Assembly: GCA_019459485.1 (NCBI GenBank)
Contig: JAIBEZ010000011.1
Span: 62,001-126,000, forward strand
Reading direction: 5' to 3'
Source: Prolixibacteraceae bacterium
Lineage (GTDB): Bacteria > Bacteroidota > Bacteroidia > Bacteroidales > Prolixibacteraceae
DNA: 64,000 nucleotides
Part shown: positions 56,086-64,000 of the stretch, piece by piece
How positions within the stretch are numbered: position 1 is the first letter of the stretch
Layout: every line of letters starts with the position of its first letter
Position numbers and translations under genes: made by a program
The notes under the pieces: generated by a model
Told to the model about the DNA's origin: nothing
Database searches by the model: none
What the model saw: the letters and a program-made list of their open reading frames with translations, nothing else

Positions 56086-57609
56086 ATGAAATTCATTTAT
56101 CTTTTCTCATTGATCCTATTAATTCATTCAGGGATGGCACAGACAAAGCCAATTGGCATTTTTCAGTTCAACAAAGACATTGGCAAGCCGAAAATTGCCG
56201 GATCGGCCCAGTACGACCCGGCCAGTCAGGTTTATACGCTTAAAGGTGCCGGTTACAATATCTGGTTCGAAAGGGATGAACTGAATTATCTCTTCAATAA
56301 AATTTCAGGCGACTTTATCCTGACTGCCAATTTCGAATTTGTGGGTGAAGGCACCGATCTGCACCGCAAAATCGGTTGGATGATCAGGGCTTCGGAGGAC
56401 GAAAATGCGCCCCATATAACCGCCACCCTACATGGCGATGGATTAACGGTACTTCAGTGGCGCGAATTAAAGGGCGCTTTTATGCGTGATCCGGAAGATG
56501 AGATTTTTTCACCCAAGTCAAATTACCAGATCATCCAGCTCGAAAGAAAAGGGAAGGAAATTACCATGCGGGCTGCCCATATCGGCGAACCGCTTCAGGT
56601 AATTGGTTCGCACGTTCTGGCAAGTTTGCCGGGCGAAGTGCTGGCCGGATTGTTCATTTGTTCGCACAACGAAACGGTGCTGGAAGAAGCCCGTGTCTGG
56701 AATGTCAGGATCGACCAACCGGTGGCTGATAATTACAATACCGATCAGGGATGGCTGGGTTGTCGTCTTGAAACCATGAATGTTTTTGACGGCAAACGCA
56801 AAGTGATTTATGAAAAACCCGGCAGGTTTGAAGCGCCCAACTGGATGCCCGATGGGAAGAAACTCCTTTTCAATATGGACGGATCGTTGTACAAGATTCC
56901 GGTGGAAGGTGGCGAAATTGAAAAACTGAATACCGGTTTTGCCGACCGGAACAACAACGATCATGGAATTTCTTTCGATGGAAAGTTGCTGGCGATAAGT
57001 CATCACCGGCAGGGAATGCCCGGCGGTGGTTCAACCGTTTATGTGCTTCCGCTTGAAGGTGGCACCCCGCAAATGGTTACGGAACATACTCCATCCTACT
57101 GGCACGGCTGGAATCCCAACAACAAGGAAGTGGCGTATGTGGCCCAGCGCGACGGAAAAGACATTTACAATATTTACAAGAATTCCATCAAGGGCGGTGC
57201 AGAAGTTGCGTTGACCGATAATAAAAAGGGTGAACATGTTGATGGCTGCGAATATTCGCCCGACGGCAAATGGATTTATTACAATGGCAGTCAGTCGGGA
57301 ACAATGCAAATATGGCGTATGAAAACCGATGGTTCAGCAAAAGAACAGGTTACTTTTGACGAATACAACGACTGGTTTCCGCACATTTCTCCTGACGGAA
57401 AATGGATTGCATTTATCTCATTTCCTGCAGATATTCCGGTAAATGGGCACCCCTCCTACAAACGTGTCATGCTTCGGCTGATGCCTGCCAACGGAGGCGC
57501 GCCCAAAGTGATCGCTTATTTGTATGGTGGTCAGGGTACCATCAATGTTCCGTCGTGGTCGCCCGATAGCAAGTCAATTTCATTTGTAAGCAATTCCGGA
57601 GTGAAATAG
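56086..57609 (+). CDS. Secreted TolB-like beta-propeller protein
   Basis: 507 residues. A signal peptide ends at GMAQ; a concanavalin-like domain (about 25-205, GAGYNIWFERDELNY, RKIGWMIRASEDENAPHI) comes next, then a TolB/WD40-like propeller (about 215-507) with repeated DGKK/SPDGKWI blades such as NWMPDGKKLLFNMDGS and YSPDGKWIYYNGSQSGTMQI. The final blade is SWSPDSKSISFVSNSG. These proteins bind or process extracellular material; no enzyme residues are visible. It follows the CotH gene by 72 bases on the same strand. Confidence 0.85.
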   Translation: MKFIYLFSLILLIHSGMAQTKPIGIFQFNKDIGKPKIAGSAQYDPASQVYTLKGAGYNIWFERDELNYLFNKISGDFILTANFEFVGEGTDLHRKIGWMIRASEDENAPHITATLHGDGLTVLQWRELKGAFMRDPEDEIFSPKSNYQIIQLERKGKEITMRAAHIGEPLQVIGSHVLASLPGEVLAGLFICSHNETVLEEARVWNVRIDQPVADNYNTDQGWLGCRLETMNVFDGKRKVIYEKPGRFEAPNWMPDGKKLLFNMDGSLYKIPVEGGEIEKLNTGFADRNNNDHGISFDGKLLAISHHRQGMPGGGSTVYVLPLEGGTPQMVTEHTPSYWHGWNPNNKEVAYVAQRDGKDIYNIYKNSIKGGAEVALTDNKKGEHVDGCEYSPDGKWIYYNGSQSGTMQIWRMKTDGSAKEQVTFDEYNDWFPHISPDGKWIAFISFPADIPVNGHPSYKRVMLRLMPANGGAPKVIAYLYGGQGTINVPSWSPDSKSISFVSNSGVK

Positions 57610-57704
57610 CTCCTCAGTATAAAAAATATACAACCAATAAATGAATAGCCAATAAAATGAGAAGGTGCCTGGTTTTCAGCCCAGTATGGGCGAAATATTT
57701 GTAG

Positions 57705-57805
57705 CCCAGGGCAAACGACGAAGGAGTGTCGCCCTGGGTAAGTATGAACAAAAGAAAACCGTCCGCGCAAAATGATTTTCAAGGAATTAGCCTATTTCCG
57801 GACGG
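57705..57805. repeat. Intergenic palindromic repeat, copy A
   Basis: A hairpin (CCCAGGGC 57705-57712 with GCCCTGGG 57731-57738) is followed by a 47-base unit bounded by CCGTCCG (57759-57765) and CGGACGG (57799-57805). The second unit recurs with identical spacing at 60790-60836. Confidence 0.65.
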
Positions 57806-57849
57806 AATTGAAATAATGTAGTTTTCATTCAACCAAAAAAAATGTAACG

Positions 57850-58626
57850 ATGAAAAGTATTGTATCAGCATTCCTTCTGGCCTTTGCCGGATTGACAATT
57901 TCAATAAATGCTCCGGCACAAACCGGCGTTGGGGCCAAATGTCCCAAAGGGGCAGTTTTGTATTTTGACGGAACTGCCGAAATGCTTCACAAAAACTGGG
58001 AATACTGGGAAGGTCCAAGGTTTTCGGCTGAAATGCCCATCAAATGGAAAGTTGTGGCTGATCCTGTTGTCGCAGGTTCTGCTGTAAGCAGCAACGATCC
58101 TGCCGCAGCGGGTGGTAAATACGGAGCCGCCGACATTGTCACAAAGCAAAAGTTCCGCGATTTCAGGCTGCATGTCGAGTTTCTTGTTGCGAACAAAGGT
58201 GGCAACAGCGGGGTATATCTTCAGAACAGGTACGAAATTCAGATTCTCGATGGCGATTCAACAGCACACGGTTTGGCAGCAGTCATCAACGACGCAGCAG
58301 CGCCTTATTCGGCCTACAACGGACCCGGAAAATGGAACGCCTACGACATTGTGTTCAGGGCGGCACGTTTTAAAGACGGAAAGCTGTTCGAAAACCCACT
58401 GGTCACCGTCTATTTTAACGGGATAAAGGTTCATAAAAACCAACGGATAAGTCAGGTTTGGGGTGGTCCGAATTCAGGGATTGACGGTGGAAACGATGGT
58501 GGGAAAGGAATTACCGATGCTCCGGGCGGTATCAAATTGCAGGCCGAAGGACATGAAGTGCTTTACCGCAATATCTGGGTAAAGGAAATCGACCTGAAAA
58601 AACCGGATACGGATGTGAAATTGTAA
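57850..58626 (+). CDS. DUF1080 / 3-keto-disaccharide hydrolase-like protein
   Basis: 258 residues with a signal peptide ending INAPAQ. The domain shows AVLYFDGTAEMLHKNWEYWE, DIVTKQKFRDFRLHVEFLV, GGNSGVYLQNRYEIQILDGD and KLQAEGHEVLYRNIWVKEID, all DUF1080 landmarks. Some relatives hydrolyse 3-keto-glycosides. It is probably periplasmic. The repeat region separates it from the propeller gene, so co-transcription is uncertain. Confidence 0.9.
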   Translation: MKSIVSAFLLAFAGLTISINAPAQTGVGAKCPKGAVLYFDGTAEMLHKNWEYWEGPRFSAEMPIKWKVVADPVVAGSAVSSNDPAAAGGKYGAADIVTKQKFRDFRLHVEFLVANKGGNSGVYLQNRYEIQILDGDSTAHGLAAVINDAAAPYSAYNGPGKWNAYDIVFRAARFKDGKLFENPLVTVYFNGIKVHKNQRISQVWGGPNSGIDGGNDGGKGITDAPGGIKLQAEGHEVLYRNIWVKEIDLKKPDTDVKL

Positions 58627-58788
58627 ACATTTCGCTGGAAATCTTGTTTTTAAATTCTGAATATAAAACGACATACATTTTCTAATTTAAAGACTGTTTT
58701 ATCTTTTTATTAGCAATCCGAATAAAAATGTCTGTTTTATTTTCATTTTAAAAAATAATGTTCATATTTGCAGCAAATTAATCAGAAA

Positions 58789-58857
58789 ATGACACGATTT
58801 AATAACATTTCCCTTCTTGGTCTCATCGGTATTCTTCTAATTTGGATGCACGACTGA
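58789..58857 (+). CDS. leuL: Leucine/isoleucine-rich leader peptide
   Basis: A 22-codon frame in which nine residues are Leu or Ile (SLLGLIGILLIW is the core). Its stop codon overlaps the antiterminator arm. It is the ribosome-stalling leader of the leucine operon attenuator. A possible downstream promoter box CATATTTG (58763-58770) would place the transcript start a few bases before the ATG. Confidence 0.8.
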   Translation: MTRFNNISLLGLIGILLIWMHD

Positions 58858-58924
58858 GAATGGTATGGGTAAAACTATAAAGAGCTTTTAAAGGCCATTC
58901 TCAAATCAGGGGATGGCCTTTTTT
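58855..58924 (+). promoter_or_regulatory. Transcription attenuator of the leucine operon
   Basis: The terminator stem is AAAGGCCAT (58890-58898) with ATGGCCTTT (58913-58921), followed by a T run. The alternative antiterminator is TGAGAATGG (58855-58863) with CCATTCTCA (58895-58903), sharing bases 58895-58898. A ribosome finishing the leader covers the first antiterminator arm and lets the terminator form; one stalled at the Leu/Ile codons leaves it free. Confidence 0.85.
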
Positions 58925-59110
58925 CTTTATAAACATAGAATATCCAATATTGAATGATCAATATTCAGGAAGAAAGTATAAATAAGGAATAAGAAACAAG
59001 AAATAAAAAAGTTAAAAAAGCTTCCTGCATTTGTCTGGTTAAAACAGCCAGTAGCTAGTAGCCGGAAGCCATTAGCCTGATTAGTAATAACAATACAAAT
59101 ATAGAATCAA

Positions 59111-60631
59111 ATGAGCGACAGATTGTACATTTTTGACACGACTTTGCGCGACGGTGAGCAGGTCCCCGGTTGTCAGTTGAACACCGTCGAAAAGATTGAG
59201 GTAGCAAGAGCTTTGGAAGAATTGGGCGTCGATGTGATCGAAGCCGGATTCCCGATTTCGAGCCCTGGCGATTTCAATTCGGTAGTTGAAATATCAAAGG
59301 CGGTTACATGGCCAACCATTTGTGCCCTTACCCGCGCAGTTGAAAAAGACATTGATGTTGCTGCCGAAGCGCTCAAATTTGCAAAAAAAGGCCGTATCCA
59401 CACCGGTATCGGAACTTCCTTTTATCACATTCACTACAAGCTGAACTCCAATCCGGATGAGATTATTGAACGTGCCATTGCAGCCGTAAAATATGCCAAA
59501 AAGTATGTGGAGGATGTTGAATTTTATGCTGAAGATGCCGGTCGTACCGAAAATGAATACCTTGCCCGCGTGGTTGAGGCGGTTATCAAAGCAGGTGCAA
59601 CGGTGGTAAATATTCCGGACACAACCGGCTACACCATGCCGCACGAATTCGGTGCTAAAATCAAATACCTGATCAACAATGTGCCAAACGTTCACAAAGC
59701 CATTTTATCGACCCACTGCCACAACGACTTGGGAATGGCCACTGCCAACAGTATTGCCGGAATCATGAACGGTGCACGTCAGGTGGAGGTTACGATGAAC
59801 GGAATTGGCGAACGCGCCGGAAATACCTCTTTGGAAGAAGTGGTGATGATCCTGAAAAGCCGCTATGCGATTTTGAACATTGACACGAACATCAACACCA
59901 AGAATATTTACAAAACAAGCCGTTTGGTTTCGAACCTGATGAACATGCCAGTTCAGCCAAACAAAGCCATTGTAGGCCGCAACGCTTTCGCACATTCCTC
60001 CGGAATTCACCAGGACGGCGTGTTGAAGAACCGCGAAAATTACGAAATCATGGATCCTGCTGATGTGGGCATCAACGAATCGAGCATTGTGCTGACTGCC
60101 CGCAGCGGACGTGCTGCATTGCGCCACCGTCTGGAATTAATGGGTTTCGAACTTGACAAGGAAAAACTGGACGAAGTCTATGAAAAATTTCTGAAACTGG
60201 CCGACAAGAAAAAAGACGTGAAAGACGACGACGTGGCTGCTTTATTAGGCGATGTAACCCAGAAGGAACGCCGTGTGAAACTTGATTTCCTTCAGGTGGT
60301 AACCGGGAAAGGTTTGGTGCCGATTGCCAATGTCCGCCTGAATATTGCCGGTGAAATTCTGGATGCCACCGCATCAGGAAACGGTCCGGTGGATGCAGCC
60401 CTGAAAGCAGTGAAGAAAATTATTCACCGCAAAGTGGTATTGGAAGAATTCCTGATTCAGGCAATTACCCATGGAAGCGATGATTTGGGAAAAGTACACA
60501 TGCAAGTGAAATTTGAGGATAACATTTTTCACGGATTTGGTGCCAATACCGACATCATCACTGCATCGGTAGAAGCCTTCCTGGATGCAATAAACAAAAT
60601 TCCGGGAGGAAACAGGGGCAAGAGCGAGTAG
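59111..60631 (+). CDS. leuA: 2-isopropylmalate synthase
   Basis: It condenses acetyl-CoA with 2-ketoisovalerate, the first step of leucine synthesis. 506 residues: TIM barrel with [13 protein letters not shown] (8-20), the metal site [15 protein letters not shown] and [15 protein letters not shown]; then a regulatory domain (about 390-506) with [17 protein letters not shown] and a feedback-type C-terminus. The preceding attenuator fits control by leucine supply. The gap of 320 bases to leuC carries only repeats. Confidence 0.96.
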   Translation: MSDRLYIFDTTLRDGEQVPGCQLNTVEKIEVARALEELGVDVIEAGFPISSPGDFNSVVEISKAVTWPTICALTRAVEKDIDVAAEALKFAKKGRIHTGIGTSFYHIHYKLNSNPDEIIERAIAAVKYAKKYVEDVEFYAEDAGRTENEYLARVVEAVIKAGATVVNIPDTTGYTMPHEFGAKIKYLINNVPNVHKAILSTHCHNDLGMATANSIAGIMNGARQVEVTMNGIGERAGNTSLEEVVMILKSRYAILNIDTNINTKNIYKTSRLVSNLMNMPVQPNKAIVGRNAFAHSSGIHQDGVLKNRENYEIMDPADVGINESSIVLTARSGRAALRHRLELMGFELDKEKLDEVYEKFLKLADKKKDVKDDDVAALLGDVTQKERRVKLDFLQVVTGKGLVPIANVRLNIAGEILDATASGNGPVDAALKAVKKIIHRKVVLEEFLIQAITHGSDDLGKVHMQVKFEDNIFHGFGANTDIITASVEAFLDAINKIPGGNRGKSE

Positions 60632-60751
60632 GAGGACAAGTCGCAGTCGCAGTTTTCAGTCGCAGAAAGGTGTAGGGTTAATCATGTATGATCAGCCTTT
60701 ATCTAACAAACGAAAGCTGAAAAGCTCAATATCGAAGCGATCTATCCTTTG

Positions 60752-60836
60752 CCGTCAGCTTCAGCTGACGGACACGGTAACAACATAAAACCGTCCGCGA
60801 GATAAATTTGATCAAGGTTTATACTTTCTACGGACG
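60752..60836. repeat. Intergenic palindromic repeat, copy B
   Basis: CCGTCAGCT (60752-60760) and AGCTGACGG (60763-60771) form a nine-base-pair hairpin. After 18 bases comes the 47-base unit bounded by CCGTCCG (60790-60796) and CGGACGG (60830-60836), as in copy A. Confidence 0.65.
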
Positions 60837-60901
60837 GAATGGAAATGGCCTCCATAAATGAGGATATAAAATTTAAAATAATAATATCTGCAGCACCTGC
60901 T

Positions 60902-60937
60902 CTCCTCTCCTTTTGGAGAGGGGTTGGGGGTGAGGCT
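60902..60937. repeat. CTCTCC-type intergenic repeat upstream of leuC
   Basis: CCTCTCC-TTTT-GGAGAGG (60904-60921) followed by GGTTGGGGGTGAGGC is a very common interspersed intergenic sequence in this phylum. Translated, it gives the familiar spurious NPSPKGE-type peptide. Confidence 0.6.
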
Positions 60938-60951
60938 CTTAAAACAATACA

Positions 60952-62352
60952 ATGAACGCAAAAACTTTATTCGACAAAATTTGGGATGCGCACGTGGTGA
61001 AAGAAGTGGAAGGCGGCCCAAGTGTTTTATACATCGACAGGCACCTTATACATGAGGTGACCAGTCCGGTTGCTTTTCTTGGACTCGAAACACGTGGATT
61101 GACAGTGCTTCGTCCGGAGAAAACGATTGCTACACCCGACCACAATGTTCCAACCATCGATCAGCATTTAAGCATTAAAGACGAATTGTCGCGCCATCAG
61201 GTAGAAATGCTGAAGAACAATTGCGCCAAATATGGCATCGTTCACCATGGTTTAGGTAGCGACGGTCACGGTGTGGTGCACATCATCGGGCCTGAAATGG
61301 GGATTACCCAACCTGGAATGACAATCGTTTGCGGCGACAGCCACACTTCAACACACGGCGCATTCGGTGCGATTGCATTTGGAATTGGTACCAGTGAAGT
61401 TGAAATGGTACTGGCCAGTCAGTGCATTATGCAGCCCAAACCAAAGAAAATGTTGATTTCAGTCAACGGCAAACTGAACAAAGGTGTAACTGCCAAAGAC
61501 ATTGCCCTGTATGTGATCGCACAGATTTCAACTTCCGGGGGAACCGGCCATTTTGTGGAGTTTGCAGGAACGGCCATCGAAAGTTTATCGATGGAAGGGC
61601 GCATGACACTTTGCAACATGAGCATTGAATGTGGCGCCCGTGGCGGAATGATTGCCCCCGACCAAACGACTTTCGACTATGTGAAAGGCCGTCAGTTTGC
61701 CCCGAAGGGCGAGGATTGGGACAAAGCGCTGGCTTACTGGAAAACCCTGAAATCGGATGCTGATGCGGTATTCGATGCTGAATATGTATATGATGCAGCC
61801 AACATTGAACCTATGATCACTTTCGGAACCAATCCGGGAATGGGAATGGGAATTTCGCAATACGTTCCCAACAGCGATAAACTGACGGGAAACGATAAAC
61901 TTACCTACGAAAAATCACTGAAATACATGGGTTATACTGAAGGCGACAAAATGGTCGGCAAACAAATCGACTATGTTTTCGTTGGAAGTTGCACCAATGG
62001 CAGGATCGAAGATTTTCGCGCTTTTGCGGCATTTGTAAAAGGAAAGAAAAAAGCAGATAATGTGACTGCCTGGATTGTTCCCGGATCGCGTGCTGTTGAA
62101 AAACAAATTATTGCCGAAGGATTGGTCGAAATTCTGAATGAAGCAGGTTTTGAACTGCGTCAGCCAGGATGTTCAGCATGTCTGGCAATGAACGACGATA
62201 AAATTCCGGAAGGGAAATATTCAGTTTCAACCTCGAACCGCAACTTCGAAGGCCGTCAGGGACCCGGCGCCCGCACACTGCTCGCCAGTCCGCTAACCGC
62301 TGCCGCCGCTGCTGTAACAGGGAGGATTACTGACCCAAGAGAATTCCTTTAG
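60952..62352 (+). CDS. leuC: 3-isopropylmalate dehydratase large subunit
   Basis: It isomerises 2- to 3-isopropylmalate with LeuD, using a [4Fe-4S] cluster. 466 residues: [20 protein letters not shown] at the start, [20 protein letters not shown] in domain 1, and the cluster cysteines in [13 protein letters not shown] and [10 protein letters not shown]. The end [18 protein letters not shown] is typical. The 124-residue insert gene separates it from leuD. Confidence 0.97.
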   Translation: MNAKTLFDKIWDAHVVKEVEGGPSVLYIDRHLIHEVTSPVAFLGLETRGLTVLRPEKTIATPDHNVPTIDQHLSIKDELSRHQVEMLKNNCAKYGIVHHGLGSDGHGVVHIIGPEMGITQPGMTIVCGDSHTSTHGAFGAIAFGIGTSEVEMVLASQCIMQPKPKKMLISVNGKLNKGVTAKDIALYVIAQISTSGGTGHFVEFAGTAIESLSMEGRMTLCNMSIECGARGGMIAPDQTTFDYVKGRQFAPKGEDWDKALAYWKTLKSDADAVFDAEYVYDAANIEPMITFGTNPGMGMGISQYVPNSDKLTGNDKLTYEKSLKYMGYTEGDKMVGKQIDYVFVGSCTNGRIEDFRAFAAFVKGKKKADNVTAWIVPGSRAVEKQIIAEGLVEILNEAGFELRQPGCSACLAMNDDKIPEGKYSVSTSNRNFEGRQGPGARTLLASPLTAAAAAVTGRITDPREFL

Positions 62353-62426
62353 GAATCTTGAATTATGAGTCTCGAATCTTGAATGAAAAATAGCTAGTAA
62401 GCTTTGTTTCTGTTTGCGATCATTCC

Positions 62427-62455
62427 AGATTCTAATATTCTAACATTCTAATATT
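62427..62455 (+). repeat. 29-base direct repeat, copy 1 (before insert gene)
   Basis: AGATTCTAATATT followed by eight-base ATTCTAAY units. It is identical to 62858-62886 and ends seven bases before the ATG of the insert gene. Confidence 0.75.
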
Positions 62456-62461
62456 CAAAAC

Positions 62462-62836
62462 ATGTCTGATTTGTCATTGTTTAAAGATCAACTAAAAAAG
62501 CGGACTAAGAAGTTTGCTCACGATTGTGTTAAGTTTTCTCTAAACCTTCCAAATGATCAACTTGGACGACATATCAGTGGTCAATTAATACGATGTTCAA
62601 CTTCGGTTGCAGCAAATTATAGGGCAACTTGCATTGCACAAACTGTTCCGGTACTGATTAGCAAAATGAGTATCGCGATTGAAGAAGCTGATGAAAGTGA
62701 ATTTTGGATTGAATTTGCCCTGGATGAAGGCTTGGCTCCATCTTCGAATGGTTCAGCATTAATGTTCGAAGCACATGAAATTACATCTATTTTAATAAAA
62801 TCAAGAATGACATTACAAAACAATTCGCACAAATAA
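62462..62836 (+). CDS. Four-helix-bundle protein (S23/IVP family) inside leu operon
   Basis: 124 residues matching the small four-helix-bundle family (TIGR02436/S23-like): KRTKKFAHDCVKFSLNLPND, SGQLIRCSTSVAANYRATCI and IEEADESEFWIEFALDEG. The family was first seen as proteins encoded within 23S rRNA intervening sequences and also as free-standing genes scattered in Bacteroidota genomes; the function is unknown. It sits between leuC and leuD and is framed by exact 29-base repeats, so it looks inserted. Base composition is more A+T-rich than the leu genes. Confidence 0.88.
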   Translation: MSDLSLFKDQLKKRTKKFAHDCVKFSLNLPNDQLGRHISGQLIRCSTSVAANYRATCIAQTVPVLISKMSIAIEEADESEFWIEFALDEGLAPSSNGSALMFEAHEITSILIKSRMTLQNNSHK

Positions 62837-62857
62837 GCTGGTGCTCATAGTCATTCA

Positions 62858-62886
62858 AGATTCTAATATTCTAACATTCTAATATT
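62858..62886 (+). repeat. 29-base direct repeat, copy 2 (before leuD)
   Basis: It is identical to 62427-62455 and lies six bases before the leuD ATG, in the same position relative to the start as copy 1 to the insert gene. Confidence 0.75.
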
Positions 62887-62892
62887 TAAAAA

Positions 62893-63480
62893 ATGGCCTA
62901 CGATAAATTTACAACCCTTACATCGCCGGCAGTTCCGCTGCCAATCGAAAATATTGATACTGACCAGATTATTCCGGCCCGATTCCTGAAGGCTGTTGAA
63001 CGCAAAGGTTTTGGCGATAACCTTTTTCGCGACTGGCGGTACGATAAAAGCAACCAGCCCATTGTCGATTTTCCGCTGAACAAGGCGAAATATTCAGGCA
63101 AAATACTGGTTGGAGGTAAAAACTTCGGAAGTGGTTCGAGCCGCGAACATGCTGCCTGGGCCATCTACGATTATGGTTTCCGTGTAGTGGTGTCGAGCTT
63201 TTTTGCCGATATTTTCCAGGGAAATGCACTGAACAACGGAATCCTTCCGGTAGTGGTTTCTCCCGAGTTTCTGGAAAAAATATTCGCTGCCATCGAAGCC
63301 GATAACAATTCACAATTCGAGGTTGACCTTCAGAACCAGAAATTTACCATCTGTGCAACAGGCGAGTCGGCTGATTTTACAATCAACCCATACAAAAAAC
63401 ATTGTCTTACTCACGGACTGGATGACATTGATTATTTGGTTAATATGAAAGAAGAGATTGCCGCGTTCGAAGCAAAATAA
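62893..63480 (+). CDS. leuD: 3-isopropylmalate dehydratase small subunit
   Basis: Partner of LeuC, 195 residues. Landmarks are [17 protein letters not shown] near the start, and [20 protein letters not shown] with [17 protein letters not shown] in the swivelling domain. Normally leuD follows leuC directly; here 540 bases with the four-helix-bundle gene intervene. Confidence 0.97.
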   Translation: MAYDKFTTLTSPAVPLPIENIDTDQIIPARFLKAVERKGFGDNLFRDWRYDKSNQPIVDFPLNKAKYSGKILVGGKNFGSGSSREHAAWAIYDYGFRVVVSSFFADIFQGNALNNGILPVVVSPEFLEKIFAAIEADNNSQFEVDLQNQKFTICATGESADFTINPYKKHCLTHGLDDIDYLVNMKEEIAAFEAK

Positions 63481-63481
63481 C

Positions 63482-63599
63482 AGCCTCCCCAACCCCTCCG
63501 AAGGAGGGGCTTAAAAAGGCAAATTGTAAAATGAAGTCATTTCTCTCGAACACTGCTTTCTTAAGCCCCCTCCCTGTGGAAGGGGTTTGGGGGAGGCTT
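63482..63599. repeat. Large imperfect inverted repeat after leuD
   Basis: The outer arms AGCCTCCCC (from 63482) and GGGGGAGGCT (to about 63598) enclose two inner hairpins: CCCCTCC-GAA-GGAGGGG (63493-63509) and a CCCCTCCC/GAAGGGG pair (about 63566-63585). The roughly 118-base unit has a MITE-like shape and contains no gene. Confidence 0.6.
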
Positions 63600-63616
63600 C
63601 TTTAAATTTTTTGATT

Positions 63617-64000
63617 ATGACAGGAAAAGTAGTGGAAGTAAAAAGTCAGATGCTTAGTATAATGGATACTACGCTGAGGGATGGCGAACAAACCTCGGGA
63701 GTATCGTTCACCGATAAGGAGAAATTAGGTGTCGCAAGGATTCTTTTGGAAGATGTAAAAGTCGATCGTATCGAAATTGCATCGGCCAGGGTTTCGGATG
63801 GAGAATTCGCTGCTGCCAAAAGGGTAATGGAATGGGCCAAAGAAAAAGGACGTTTGCACCAGGTTGAAATACTTGGTTTTGTTGACGGAAAAATTTCACT
63901 CGACTGGATCAATTCTGCCGGTGGAAAAGTCCTCAACCTGCTTTGCAAAGGTTCATACAAACATGTAACCCAGCAATTGCGCAAAACACCGGAACAGCAT
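63617..64000 (+). CDS. 2-isopropylmalate synthase-like gene, 3' end cut by window
   Basis: The frame from ATG 63617 runs open to the window end (128 codons). It shows [19 protein letters not shown], the DTTLRDGEQ signature of the alpha-isopropylmalate/homocitrate/citramalate synthase family, and VDRIEIASARVSDGEFAAA. It is clearly different from the leuA at 59111. In Bacteroidota a second synthase-like gene often follows leuD; it could be a citramalate synthase (a pyruvate route to isoleucine) or a second LeuA. The specificity residues lie beyond the window. Confidence 0.9.
   Translation, partial: MTGKVVEVKSQMLSIMDTTLRDGEQTSGVSFTDKEKLGVARILLEDVKVDRIEIASARVSDGEFAAAKRVMEWAKEKGRLHQVEILGFVDGKISLDWINSAGGKVLNLLCKGSYKHVTQQLRKTPEQH

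Noticed and set aside
57531-57782. 83-codon minus-strand frame with an RPYWAEN-like stretch
   Set aside because: It reads through the palindromic repeat region; there is no start context and it is a known repeat-derived pattern.
60812-61021. 69-codon minus-strand frame with a LTPNPSPKGEE-like stretch
   Set aside because: This peptide is the translation of a common intergenic repeat and part of leuC antisense.

Overview
The window looks like a chromosome segment of a Bacteroidota bacterium, probably from a Marinilabiliales/Prolixibacteraceae-type lineage; that last step is inference. The signs are SusC/SusD pairs, an ECF sigma/FecR pair controlling a glycan locus, a fused FeoA-FeoB, type IX secretion C-terminal domains, a Rho factor with a long Asn/Gln-rich insert, and TAnnTTTG-type promoters. 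A single tRNA-Arg(ACG) is present. There is no rRNA, CRISPR array, transposase or integrase.

Region 1 (1-9.7 kb) is housekeeping: the end of a U32 peptidase-family gene, rho, the primary sigma factor rpoD, ribulose-phosphate epimerase, the ferrous-iron transporter feoAB with its Cys-rich partner, an unrecognised gene, a UPF0045/thiamine-binding-like gene and tRNA-Arg. Region 2 (9.8-26.3 kb, all minus strand) is a mannan or N-glycan utilisation locus. It reads sigma, anti-sigma, SusC with an STN domain, SusD, three GH92 alpha-mannosidases, a six-hairpin glycosidase, and a frameshifted GH92 stub beside the tRNA. A terminator-like hairpin separates susD from the enzymes. Region 3 (26.7-32.4 kb) holds a flavin monooxygenase-like gene, a GH29 fucosidase and a secreted GH5 enzyme, among decayed pieces of a nuclease, a secreted protein and a GH42 beta-galactosidase.

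Region 4 (32.4-41.8 kb, minus strand) is a compact lipid-like cluster: a GMC oxidoreductase of the cholesterol-oxidase type, a membrane metallophosphoesterase, a patatin, three small membrane proteins, an acetoacetate-decarboxylase-like protein, a DUF4242 protein and an alpha/beta hydrolase whose nucleophile position is Cys. Region 5 (41.9-50.3 kb) is the best candidate for an undescribed system. A papain-like C1 peptidase and a 621-residue beta-rich protein read leftward; an unknown protein, a CHAT-domain caspase-like protease and a long TPR protein read rightward from the same 540-base intergenic region. A 26-base element found 66 bases upstream of the alpha/beta hydrolase recurs 83 bases upstream of the C1 peptidase, so regions 4 and 5 may share a regulator.

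Region 6 (50.3-58.6 kb) has a desaturase, a LytTR regulator, a CotH/lamin-tail protein with a type IX signal, a TolB-like propeller and a DUF1080 protein. Region 7 (58.6-64 kb) is the leucine operon (leuA, leuC, leuD and a second leuA-like gene cut by the window end). A Leu/Ile-rich leader peptide with mutually exclusive antiterminator and terminator stems precedes it, and a four-helix-bundle gene lies between exact direct repeats inside it.
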